A stretch of DNA of 64,000 nt from positions 11,548 to 75,547 of the forward strand of contig ONIK01000001.1 of NCBI GenBank assembly GCA_900317865.1. Direction: 5' to 3'. The stretch comes from an uncultured Methanobrevibacter sp. (GTDB lineage: Archaea > Methanobacteriota > Methanobacteria > Methanobacteriales > Methanobacteriaceae). The notes beneath the pieces were generated by a model. That model searched no databases. It had not been told where the DNA came from and saw only the letters and a program-made list of their open reading frames with translations. Below are positions 37,816 through 49,600 of the stretch, in pieces; within the stretch, counting starts at the first letter, position 1, and the number at the start of each line of letters is the position of its first letter. Position numbers and translations under genes: made by a program.

Positions 37816-38502
37816 ATGAATCAAGAAACAAATTTAGATAAAGCTTTAGAAGCTATTAAAAATGGTGAATTCGTTCTAGTTTTTGACGATGATGATAGGG
37901 AAGGAGAAGTTGATATGATTATCGCTTCTGAATTTGTAACCCCGAAATCCATTGCTACTATGAGAAATGATGCCGGTGGTTTAATCTGTAATTGTTTACA
38001 TGCAGATTTCTGTGATGCTATTCATTTACCATTCATGGTGGATATTATGAAAGCAGCAACTGAAAAATATCCTGAATTAGCAGAATTGGCACCTACTGAC
38101 ATTCCTTATGATGAAAGATCTTCATTTTCCATATGGACTAACCATAGAAAATCTTTCACAGGTGTTACAGACCACGACAGAGCAATGACAATTAGTGAAA
38201 TGGCTAAAATGATGAAAGACGAAAGATTTGATGAATTTGGTGCAACATTTAGATCACCAGGTCATGTTTGTCTTTTAAGAGGAGCAGATGGTCTTGTAAA
38301 AAACAGAAGAGGACACACTGAAATCGGTCTTGCATTATGTGAGATGGCAGGTGTTACTCCGGTTTGTGTAGTTTGTGAAATGATGGATGGTGAAACTGGA
38401 CAAGCTACTTCAATTGCTGATGCTCGTAAATATGCTGAAGAAAATGGATTAGTCTTGCTTAGAGGCGAAGACATCATAAATAAATATTTAGATGAATACT
38501 AA
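37816..38502 (+). CDS. ribB: 3,4-dihydroxy-2-butanone 4-phosphate synthase
   Basis: RibB converts ribulose 5-phosphate to the four-carbon unit of riboflavin and formate. The 228-residue single-domain protein is not fused to GTP cyclohydrolase, as usual in archaea. Motifs: FDDDDREGEVDMI with the metal-binding Glu residues near position 30, RSSFSIWTNHRKSFTGVTDHDRA in two parts, FRSPGHVCLLR, and RRGHTEIGLALCEMAG. It lies under the control of the FMN riboswitch, which predicts repression when FMN is plentiful. ATG 37816 follows AAGGAGA. The gene meets the next, convergent gene with a 4-bp overlap. Confidence 0.95.
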   Translation: MNQETNLDKALEAIKNGEFVLVFDDDDREGEVDMIIASEFVTPKSIATMRNDAGGLICNCLHADFCDAIHLPFMVDIMKAATEKYPELAELAPTDIPYDERSSFSIWTNHRKSFTGVTDHDRAMTISEMAKMMKDERFDEFGATFRSPGHVCLLRGADGLVKNRRGHTEIGLALCEMAGVTPVCVVCEMMDGETGQATSIADARKYAEENGLVLLRGEDIINKYLDEY

Positions 38503-38924
38503 CTATACATGTTAGTATTATCCATCCTTTTATTTTGAATATAGTTAATTATAAATTGAGTAATCTGTTGTATCTTGTATGAATTATAAATGCTGAATAC
38601 AACATATTTTCCGTCATGCATTCCTATTTTTAAACCGTCACGTATTTCTTTTGTAGGTTCTACTTGAGATATTTTGTCCCATGTAATTCTCAATGTTTTA
38701 CTTTTAAGGGCTTTTTCAAAATGGATTCCATCATCCATTATTTTAACTTTTTTAACTACACGGCGGTTTTTTGGAGAAGCTATTTGAATATCTCCATTTT
38801 CATCAAATACATAATCAGGAATTAAACAAGTTGCTTTCCAGCCCTGTTTTATTTTTTTTGCTACCTGATGCCTATCTTTTTTTGTTAATTTAACACCTTG
38901 TTCCGGGCTTAAGTTAAGAGCCAT
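38499..38924 (-). CDS. Conserved basic protein, unknown function
   Basis: This 141-residue cytosolic protein is rich in Lys and Ile. The N-terminal part is basic (LTKKDRHQVAKKIKQGWKAT). The remainder has alternating strands and a final helix (SYKIQQITQFIINYIQNK), which could be a PH-like fold, but I cannot claim it. It starts at TAATG, overlapping the stop of the CobQ-like gene, and a GGTGAT ribosome binding site lies within that gene's last codons. Translational coupling with the amidotransferase-like protein is therefore likely, though no shared function is known. Confidence 0.65.
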   Translation of the reverse strand: MALNLSPEQGVKLTKKDRHQVAKKIKQGWKATCLIPDYVFDENGDIQIASPKNRRVVKKVKIMDDGIHFEKALKSKTLRITWDKISQVEPTKEIRDGLKIGMHDGKYVVFSIYNSYKIQQITQFIINYIQNKRMDNTNMYS

Positions 38925-40414
38925 TATATCACCTTATCTTTAATTTCTTTAAATGGAATTATACGATTAAATTCAACTTCACTTGCCATATTGGCTATTT
39001 TTTCTACATCTATGGATTCCTCTACTAAGTCTAGTGCAGCTTTTGTAAATAAGTCATATCTGATTTCTATTTCCGGTGTAAAACCTCTTGTTTCCAATTT
39101 AAGCTTTCCCACACTCAATATATCATCAACTTTTGTATTGTTTCTAATATAAGGAACTACGTTATCGAATATATCTTGGTTATATATCTTATTTAATAGT
39201 ATTGCCTTAACGTTCACACCAAACTTTTCCAACATATTTGCATGTGCTGTCAAATCAACTGCGGCGGATTCTATTCCGCCTTTGTTAACGCCTGAAATTA
39301 ACAGCATCGGAATGTTTGATGACATTGCAATTTCAGCAGCTGAAAATGGAACTTTTTCATTTAATAAACCAGTAAAGACACTCATAACACCTTCAATTAA
39401 CACAATATCATAATCTGATGAGTTTAATTTATCTATTGTAGATTCAATATCCATCCAGCCTAAATGTCCGATTTTAATGGAACTGAATTCGTTCATATAA
39501 TCTTTTGTCAAGTATAATCCGGGAATAATGTCTCTAACATCAGGACCAACTTTTAAAAGAGCTACTTTATAGCCTCTTTTTCTAAGTGCACCTGCCAGAC
39601 CCGTTAAAATAAATGTTTTTCCTGAATCAGATCCGTTACTTCCAATCATTAAAAATTTAGGTTTATTGTTAATCTTTTTTTGAGGTATTTTTATATTTGT
39701 TCCAATTCCAACTTCACTTTGAATATATTCTTTAACATCTTTGTTTCTATTGTAAATATCATCAATATCATTTGCATCTATCTGATTTAGGAGATTTTCT
39801 ACCAATATTGGGTTTTCATCCAATATATTATGAATCATTGTTCCGATAACATTTCCGTCATCGCTGCATGCTCCAGAGAAAATATTATAATCTCCAGCTT
39901 CATTAGTATCTCCATAATTCATTCTTTGGACTTTTGAGTAGAATAATGGTTTGGCATCACCGACTACCTTTCCGTAGGTATGTGTGTGAAAACCGTTTAT
40001 GTCTTCAGTTTGGTTTTTGGTTAAAAATGAGTTGTCATATACTTTAGCTATTACTCTGTCACTTGTAATCAAAGGTGAAAAATCAACATCAATCAATCCA
40101 AGACCCTCTTTTACAATAGGAACTTCTGATTTTCTTCCGATGTCTATTTGATTTGAAAGCAGCTGAAATCCGGCACAGATTCCAATAATAGGCTTTCCCA
40201 TTTTGGCCATTTTCAGGATTTCCTTATTCAAATCCATATTAATGTCATTTGATTCGATTAAGGTTCCCCCAGGAATAATTAATGCATCAAGCTCTTCACT
40301 TGCTTTATTTCCATTAACCAAACCGTTTTCCTTTACTATGTCTGTTGGCAATTTTCCAAACTCTTCAAATCCGGGAACAGCACCTTTTACATATGCAAGT
40401 CCAATTTTTGTCAT
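38924..40414 (-). CDS. Domain-permuted CobB/CobQ-like glutamine amidotransferase
   Basis: This 496-residue protein has the parts of cobyrinate or cobyrate amidases in swapped order. Residues about 1-210 are a glutaminase of the GATase_3 type, with the Cys nucleophile in IIGICAGFQLL and a His in GTMIHNIL. Residues about 245-490 are a dethiobiotin-synthetase-like ATPase with the P loop MIGSNGSDSGKT, LLKVGPDVRDI and DIVLIEGVMSVFTG. Standard CbiA and CbiP have the ATPase first. The substrate is unknown; amidation of a corrin, of a nickel-containing intermediate, or another acid is possible. A ribosome binding site GAGG precedes ATG 40414. The next gene overlaps its stop. Confidence 0.8.
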   Translation of the reverse strand: MTKIGLAYVKGAVPGFEEFGKLPTDIVKENGLVNGNKASEELDALIIPGGTLIESNDINMDLNKEILKMAKMGKPIIGICAGFQLLSNQIDIGRKSEVPIVKEGLGLIDVDFSPLITSDRVIAKVYDNSFLTKNQTEDINGFHTHTYGKVVGDAKPLFYSKVQRMNYGDTNEAGDYNIFSGACSDDGNVIGTMIHNILDENPILVENLLNQIDANDIDDIYNRNKDVKEYIQSEVGIGTNIKIPQKKINNKPKFLMIGSNGSDSGKTFILTGLAGALRKRGYKVALLKVGPDVRDIIPGLYLTKDYMNEFSSIKIGHLGWMDIESTIDKLNSSDYDIVLIEGVMSVFTGLLNEKVPFSAAEIAMSSNIPMLLISGVNKGGIESAAVDLTAHANMLEKFGVNVKAILLNKIYNQDIFDNVVPYIRNNTKVDDILSVGKLKLETRGFTPEIEIRYDLFTKAALDLVEESIDVEKIANMASEVEFNRIIPFKEIKDKVI

Positions 40415-40472
40415 AAAAATAACCTCACTAATATTATGATTTTAATAATTTTTAAACTTTTTTTGACATGTA

Positions 40473-40485
40473 TTTCAAGTGTAAA
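40473..40485 (-). promoter_or_regulatory. Isolated perfect mini-ORB box
   Basis: TTTCAAGTGTAAA is the exact complement of the origin box TTTACACTTGAAA, about 10 kb from the origin, in the gap between the CobQ-like gene and the giant adhesin. The remaining 40415-40691 is AT-rich and holds the probable adhesin promoter. Confidence 0.5.
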
Positions 40486-40691
40486 ATTTTGCCACTAACT
40501 CATAAAATAATCATGTTAATTAATATTAATAATTATTAAAATTGTGGGTCACACTCTGATTTAGAAAAAAATAGAAAAGTTAGTTAAAAGTGAAAAAAAC
40601 CATTGAGTATATAATAATTTACATATAAATATTATATTATACATTTATTAACAAATATTTAAATATATTGTGCATATAATCTGGTGTTTAC

Positions 40692-43600
40692 ATGAAATTT
40701 AAAAGAATAATTTTAATTTCATTGATTCTGTGTGTTTTATCAATTGCTTGTGTGTCAGCTAGTGACAATCAAACATCCGCAGATAATCTGCAAATCAATG
40801 ATATAAATGCTAATGTAATTAATGATGAAATAAATGAGTATACTAATGATACGAATGATATAAAAGGAAATACCTCTGATGAAAGGAGTGTTGTCTTTGA
40901 TGAAGTACTTTCTAGCAGCAATTCTGATGATAAGTTATCCGCTCCAAAAGAAGGAACACGTGATGAATTGAATAATTTGATTATTGCTGCAAAACCAGGC
41001 TCAACTGTAACCTTGGATAAGGATTATAGTTTTGAAAGTGATGTGAAAAGTGTTGAGATAACAAAAAATATTGTAATTGACGGTAAGGGACATACTATTT
41101 ATCCAGGATATAATCCTGTTTTTGATTTTAAGCATAACACCCCTAGTGGAAAGATAGAAATAAAAAATATCACTTTTGTACGTGGAATTGGCAGTGCAAT
41201 TCATTTTAATGAAGAATCTTGTCCTTTTATAATTTCCAATTGTAGATTTATAAACTGTTCTTCCCAAATTGGAGGCGCAATCGCAGGGGCGGCAAAATAT
41301 ACCTCAAATATTATTAATTGCAGTTTTAAAGGATGCCATGGTATGGGTGAATCCAAGGTTGTTAGAAAGGAAACATTTAACAGTGCTTCATCTAGCGCAT
41401 TCAGTAACGGCGGTGCAATATACATGTCCGGTTCCGTTAATGTTAAATCCTGTAGATTTGAAGGCTGTTCTGCTGGAAACGGCGGTGCGATAGAGGCATA
41501 TGGCAACTTTCAAATAATAGATTGTGTTTTTGTTAAAAATAAGGCCGGAAGAATTGATTCTTTTAACTCTTTAGAACATGGAGGTGCCATTCGTATTCAT
41601 GGTGGATCTGGCGCTTTAATTAAGGGATGTACATTCAATGAAAATCATGCCGGACATTATGGGGGTGCAATATCATCATACGGCAATAATGTCAGAATTG
41701 AAGATAATGTTTTTAATTCCAATTACATAGATAATAGCATAAGAAGAGAAGGGGGAGCAATATTTGTAGGTAGGGACTCCAAGATTGGTGACACACCTAT
41801 TCAAATAACCCGTTGTGTATTCAATAATAATGGATATAACAACAATAACCATTACTGTAAATATGGTGGAGCAATATATTTCAGTGATGGAATTATTTCA
41901 GGAACTGTTTCATATTGTAATTTTACAGGTAATGGTGCATCAAAAGAGGGTGGTGCAATATATGCCTCATCCGATTGTAAATTCATTACTTTTAAAGGAT
42001 GTGCGTTCACCAAAAATCAGGTTGAGAAATATGGCGGAGCCATATATCTTGATTCTAAATCTTCAACCATAGTGGATTGTGCATTTGTCGAACAGCCGAA
42101 TGCAATATATTGTGATAATAAGGGATGCAGTGTTAAATTCTCCGCATTTTTAAATAACGGAAATTATAATGTCTGGTCTACTAAAGAGATAAATATTGCA
42201 AACAATTGGTTTGGAAATACTATGGATAACAGGTTTTACGATTTTTCTAAACTCAAAGGCAAAGCAGTCAACCTTAATAATGCGGAAAATCTATATCTAG
42301 TTGCCACATCCATGGATAAAAACTACCACAATGGACAGGAATCTACCGTTAATTTAAACTTTAGATATATGCGTGACGAACCTACATCCTACAACAAATT
42401 ACCTCCATTCAACAATCCTGCGATTAGTTATACTGTCAGTGGAGTAAATGCAGCTGTAACTTCCAAAAATAATTATCTGGCTAACGGCAAATCAAGTTTT
42501 AAATTCGTAGCAGATGCTTCTAAAAGCTCATCCTCTCTTACAGTAAATTGTCATGGTGCAAAACTGACTTTAAAGTTTAAGATAAAACCAAATTCGTTCA
42601 CTGCACTTCAAGCAGCGATTGACAGCTGTCAAAATGGAGTTTTAAATCTGACTCATAATTATACTCGTGACAAATCTATCGACGGTGACATGACCGTAAC
42701 TATTTCAAAAGACCTTGTGATTAATGGTAACGGTTTTACTTTGGATTCAAAAAATAGTGGCGGAGTATTTTTTATGAGTAGCCGTCCTAATGTGGACATA
42801 AATAATTTGAACATTGTTAATAGTAAATCAAAGTGGGGTTCGGCCATTTGGGGTTATATAAATAATATGTCAATCAATAACTGCAGGTTCATTAATTGTT
42901 CAGCAAAATTTGAGGGAGGTGCGATTAACCTGGTTGGAAAAGTGCTTACAATAACCAATTCCACTTTCATTAACAATACTGCTGATGAAAATGGGGGCTC
43001 TTTGATTGTAACGGGTATCAATACTGTAATTAGGGATTGCATTTTCATTAATTCCAATTCTGGTATGGAAGGATGTTTCATTTATCTTCACGCTAGCAGC
43101 AGATTAAATCTCACAGATTCCATATTGTTAACCAATTCAACATCAAAATATATTTCTAAACCAGAGGGTGAATCACTACGGTGGAATATTTCAGCTAACA
43201 TTGAGAACAATTGGTTTAGCGGTACAAATGACGATATCTTAAAGAATTATGACAGAATCAATGATTTCAAAGTCAAAAGTCTGCTTTATCTAAATGTCGC
43301 ACCATCTTTGTATGATATTCCTATGGGAAACACATCAAAAATCAGCCTTAAATTTTATTCATATGATGTGAACTCAAGACGTAGCACTGCCTTAACCAGC
43401 TTCAGAAACATGAAATTTAACGTCAAATTGTTGAAGGAGGGAGGAAGACTCAGTTCCAATTCAATAATATTAAACAATAATGAAGGAAATGTGGTTTATA
43501 TTTCAAGCTCTAATGGCATAATGCCTGTTGAATTTAACTATGAATTATTCAGCCATAGAATTTATCTTAATCAGTACGGTGATAATTCTTTCACCGCCCT

Positions 43601-46600
43601 TCAATATTTGATTAATAATTCAGGAAATGTCATAAACCTCACTAAGGATTATACTTTTTCAAATATTTCCGATTATAAACTGTTTGATGGCGTTTATATT
43701 AATAAAGATTTAACAATTAATGGTAAGGGCCATATTCTCAGCGGTAGTGGACAGGCCAGAATCTTTAATATAGGCGGACATACAGTTGTTTTAAACAATA
43801 TCACATTCATTAAGGGTAAAGCTGATGATGGTGGTGCAATTTTCGCTTCCCCTACATCTTCCTTGTCTATCGATTCATGCAGATTCGAAAACAATACTGC
43901 CAAAAACGGCGGTGCGATTTATCTTAAATATTTCAAAAGCATAATCATGGAGTCATCTTTCTTCAAAAACAATTCCGCCACTGCAACAGGCGGCGCAATC
44001 TATTATTATGGAAACTATGGAAATAAGGAATTGTTCGACATAACAGGCACTTTCATAAATAACCGAGCCGGTGTGGATGGAGGTGCGATATATGAACATG
44101 ATATTGCGAATTATCGCCTAAAAGGTAATTTCACAAACAATACTGCCGGAAGAAATGGTGGTGCGGTCTGTTCAGATTCAGTTTTTGTCATTGGAACGAT
44201 TTCCATTGACGGCATTTTCGATTCAAATGCGGCTGCTTTTGGTGGTGCTGTTTATAGTTTCAATCCATTCGGAAACTTCACAGGCATCTACCAGAATAAC
44301 AGGGCATCTCAGGATGGAGGTGCAATTTACATGGTCAGAAGTTCTGTAAGATATGGAATGCCTAACACCATCAGCGGCGAATTCTATTCCAACACTGCAA
44401 AAGGCCAAGGAAGTGCAGTCTGTGCAATGAATCTCAGTGATAAGGATGTGGATTTACATGATTCCATTTTCATGAAAAATAGTGGAAAATCCACGCTATA
44501 TTCATCAGGTTATGCCTATCTTAATGTTCATGACTCCATTTTTGTTGAAAATCATGATGATAAAGTACTCGACACATCTAAGGATTATGCTGTTGACGGT
44601 CGTCTGAAAGCTTATAATAACTGGTTCGGCCATACGGTTGATAATTTTGATAAAAAGCCTTCTGTCGGTGAAAGAGTAATATTGAATGACTGGCTGTATG
44701 TAGATGTGGATTACGGTAAAACAGAAACCGATCTTAAATCTAAAAATAACATTATTTTTACATTGAAATCATATGACGCTAAAAAAGAAAAAGTTTCAGA
44801 TTATACTGGCAACTTTAAACTTAATTTAAGCTTAAAATCAGATAGCGGCAACTTCAGTACCAATTCCTTTATTTTAGACAATGCCCCTGTTAAAGTTACA
44901 TATGTTCCAAACAAATATGATGAAAATACTGTTGTTGTTTGGGCAAATCTATCAAAATATTCCCATAAGACATACGAAATTAAATATAATGTAGTTGAGC
45001 ATCCTAGCGATTCATTTTATGCATTACAATATGAAATAGATCATATGAAAGGAAATGTCCTTAACTTAACTAATAATTATGAGTTCTATCCGGAAAGTGA
45101 TACTCCAAATGGAGTAAAAGTAAATAAATCCATAACCATCAACGGGAATGGATTTGCCATTGACGGTAAAGGAAGCTCCAACATATTCAATATTTCAGCT
45201 GACAATGTTGTTTTGGAAAATATCTCCCTAATCAACGGTAATGACATTAACGGCAGCGCAATATACGCTGAAGGAAACAATATCATAATAAGGAATTCCA
45301 TTTTATTGAATAACACTGATGTGGTTATCTATGCCACAAAATCATTAACTGCAAATTACAACTGGTGGGGAAATACTGCAGACACTTTCAATAAAAAAGC
45401 CAATGTCAGCAGCAATGTTATTTTAGATAATGCACTCTTTGCAACATTCAATGCCAAATCAACTGTTATCGGTGCCGGAAATAACACAACAGTTGTTTTA
45501 AACTTAACCAATTTATACAACTTCTCTACAAAAACAAATTCAACATATGATGGACTTAACTTATTTACATTTGACTTCAATGCTGAAGATGGAAAGGTTA
45601 ATAAAACTTCAGATAAACTCAATAAAGGAATAATTAACGTTTCATTTGAAGTAATAGGTCCACTTTACGCTGATATTTATGCCAAATATAAAAATGTGGT
45701 GTTAAACTATACATTTGAAGTAGTTTATGATGATGATTCATTCACCGCATTATATGCTTTGATTAACAAAACAGCACCTAATGGCATTCTTAATCTGGAA
45801 CATGACTATAAATTTTATTACTATGATGCGGATTATATTGAAGGCATTCCAATAGATAAGGCAATTACCATTAATGGAAATGGATTTAATGTTAATGGAA
45901 CAGGTGAATCCTGTGTATTTGTTGTATCTGCAGACAATGTCTTTCTGAGAAATATTAATATTTATGATTCATTAGATGCTATCGAATGGCTTGGAAACAA
46001 TGGATTAATAAACAATATCACAGTCAATAACAGTAACAGTTCATTAAATGCCTTTGGTTCAAATCTGGTTATAAGGAATTCAAATTTCACTCATGCCAGC
46101 AGATATTCACTATATCTTGAAGGTTCAAATAATGTTGTTGACAACTGCAGATTTGTGGACAATTCAGGTCCTTCAATAATTGGACTCAGCATGAACAATT
46201 TAACAATTGAAAATTCAACATTTAAAAATATTAACAGTCCAATTTCAGGAATCGTTGAAATAATAGATTGTAAAGATGCAAATATCTCCAGCTGCATATT
46301 CAATAATCAAAATAACCAATCCATAATGATTTTAGAAGGTTCAACCGTTTATTTAAACAATAATACTCTCTCAAAATCAGATTACATCTATAACTATGGT
46401 ACTATTCTTTCAAAGACATATGCTCGCATGAACAAACTTAATTCAAGTTACATGGTCGACACCGAAATTTTATTAAACGCAACAATATACGACGATAACA
46501 ATAATATCATATTAGTTGATGAGTTTTATTTCAAAATTGGAGAAAAACCCGCTAAGGCCAAACTGAATAATACTGCATATGAATATAAATGGACATCAAC

Positions 46601-49600
46601 AAATGGAACTTGGATTGTTATGCCCGACATAAACAAAACATCATTTAAAAACTGCGAGGTTGATTCCGCAACAGTTAACGTGCTGAAATATAATTCATCC
46701 GTTATAATTACAGGCATTAGAGACATAATTTATGGTGAAGATGCAAACATAGAATTCGAGTTTAAAAACAGTACTGCAGTTTTAGTTACAGTGCTTCTTA
46801 ACTCTGATGTGGTATTCAATGAAACCACAAATAAGACTAACATTATCATTCATGATTTGAAAACCGGATTATATACTGTAATAATCAGCACTTTAGAAAC
46901 TGGACGTTATCAATCCAGTAACGCTACTTCCGATTTAAGAGTCAACAGAGCAGGATCTTCATTGACTCTTGAAGCAATAGTTGATACCTATTACGGAAAA
47001 GATTTAATCATAAACTTCACTGTTGAAAATAGAACTGTCGTTACTGCTACAATTTATGATATTAATACCGGAAAATATGTTTTCAACGATATTGTTGAAG
47101 GCAATTTATTAGTCTTGAATAATTTGACTGTAGGTTCATACTCAATAACATTAAATAATCTCATTAACCCAAATTACAATCCTAGCGGAGATTATTCTAC
47201 ATTCAATGTTTTAAAAGTCAATTCCACAATCAATATGGATGATGAAACAGAATATGTTTATGACAATGTTACAATCAAGTATAATGTTGATAATTTAACC
47301 GATATCCTGGTTGCTGTCATTGATTTGGAAAGTGGTGACATATATAATTTCACAACCACAAACTCAAGCATTAATCTTGATTTGGATGCAGGATCATACC
47401 AAATCACATTAGTCAATATGGAAACCGAAAACGTTTTCTCAAGCGAAGATTCAAAAACAATCACTGTCCTACCTGCAAACACCTCAGTTAAAATAGATGA
47501 CATAGACAATGTCCATTATGGAGAAGATGTTGAAATCATTTTTGATGTAATCAATGCTACAAATGTCACAGTCATAGTAAAAAATGAAAAGAATGTCATT
47601 ATTTATCAAAACAATACAAATGAAAGCTACATATATCTTTCAGATTTAAATGTAGGCAAATATAGCGTGGAAGTTTATAATTCAGCGACCAATAATTTCA
47701 AGCCTAGCAATGACACAAAAACATTTAACGTATTAAAAGCAGGATCATTTATTGAAATCGAGTATGATAATTTAACAACCTACGGAATACCATTCAAATT
47801 GGACTATGATGTGGAAAACGAAACACTTTTAAACATCCGCATTTATGATTCCAAAGGAAATATCGTTTATGACAAAAATTTCGATGAAATTAGTGAACTT
47901 CCAGATGATATGAGTAATCTGACCGAAGAAGCTTATTTAGGTTACTATTTCTTTATTCATAGAAACTTAACAGTCGGAAAATATACATTTGAATTAAGAA
48001 ATTTAGATACATCCAATGTAATCGGATATCTGGTTAACGGCAGTTTTGAAATTATAAAAACCACATCCGAAATTGAAGTCTATGTAGAAGATATTGTATA
48101 CGGTGAAGATTTAGAAATCCATATCGGCGTTATCAATACCACAATCGTCAATATTAAAATAAAAGACTATAAAGGCAGCATTGTTTATAATGATAATGTT
48201 ACCAGTTCCCCAATCATAATCAGAAATTGGATTCCGGGCAATTATACTGTTATCGTTACAAACCTTGATACAGAAAACATTATTGGAAATTCATCATCAC
48301 AGGACTTCCAAGTCTTTAAAATCAATTCCACCATCAAATTAAACGACATATCAGACATTTATTATGAAGATAATATTTCAATTAGTTTTGATGTTGAAAA
48401 TAAAACTATTGTAAATATCAGGATTCAAAATCAGGATGGTGAAGTAGTTTATGACAATAACGTCACATCAGACACGATTATAGTTCCTAATTTGGATGCT
48501 GGAAACTACACAGTAACCGTTACAAATCTAGAAACATTCAATATTACCAAAAGCAGCGATTCCAAATCATTCAGAGTTTTAAAAAGAAACATCAACATTA
48601 CAGTAACCGTTGAAAATAACATATATGGTGAGCCAACTGTCATTAATGTATACTCCGATATTGACGGCACATTCCCGGTTATTATAGGCACACAACAAGT
48701 CCTTGTTAGTGTAAAAAATGGTTACGGAAAAAACACAACCAAACTTGATGCAGGAAATTACATTGCTTATGTCAATTATACAAACGACAATTATAATATC
48801 AACATGACCAACAGCTCATTTATTGTATCTAAAGCAGACATTTCTTTAAGAATTGAAGTTTCAGATAAAGTATACACAGCTGATGTAACAGGCAAGGTAT
48901 TTGCAAGTGTTGACGGTGAATATAGCGTTGTCATTAACGGCAATACAATTCCAGTAACTGTTAAAAACGGCTCAGGAGAATTTAATTTAGGCATATTAAA
49001 AACCGGAAATTACACAATTACAGTGATTTATAACGGAACTGACAATTATAAAGCCAATACCAACAAAACTACATTTAAAGTTAGTAAAAGCGAAACTAAC
49101 TTCAACATAAAAACGGATGCCAACAACATAACTTACGGAGACTCCTTAAAAATCACCCAAACACTCCCAGGTGATGCAACAGGTACCATAACCTACACAT
49201 ACGCCAATGGAACCATAATAAAAGTTATCAAAGTTGGTGAATCATTTGTTTTATCCAACTTGGATGCAGGATCTTATGTAATTTATGGATATTACTCCGG
49301 TGATTCCAATTACAAATCCGCCAGAGATAGTCTGACAATAACTGTCAATAAAGCCATGAACAATATAATCGTATCTGGTGAAAATACAGTATATCCAGAA
49401 AACTCAACAATCAAAGTCATAGCAGATATTGATGGAGAATATACCGTTATTATTTCAGCTAATAAAATCATTGTAAATGTAATTAATGGTGTTGGAATCG
49501 GTTCAATTTCTTTAGATGCAGGAAAATACATCGCAAATATCAAATACACAAACAAAAATTATGAAAACAATATCAAAAGCATAGCATTCAATGTTGCCAA

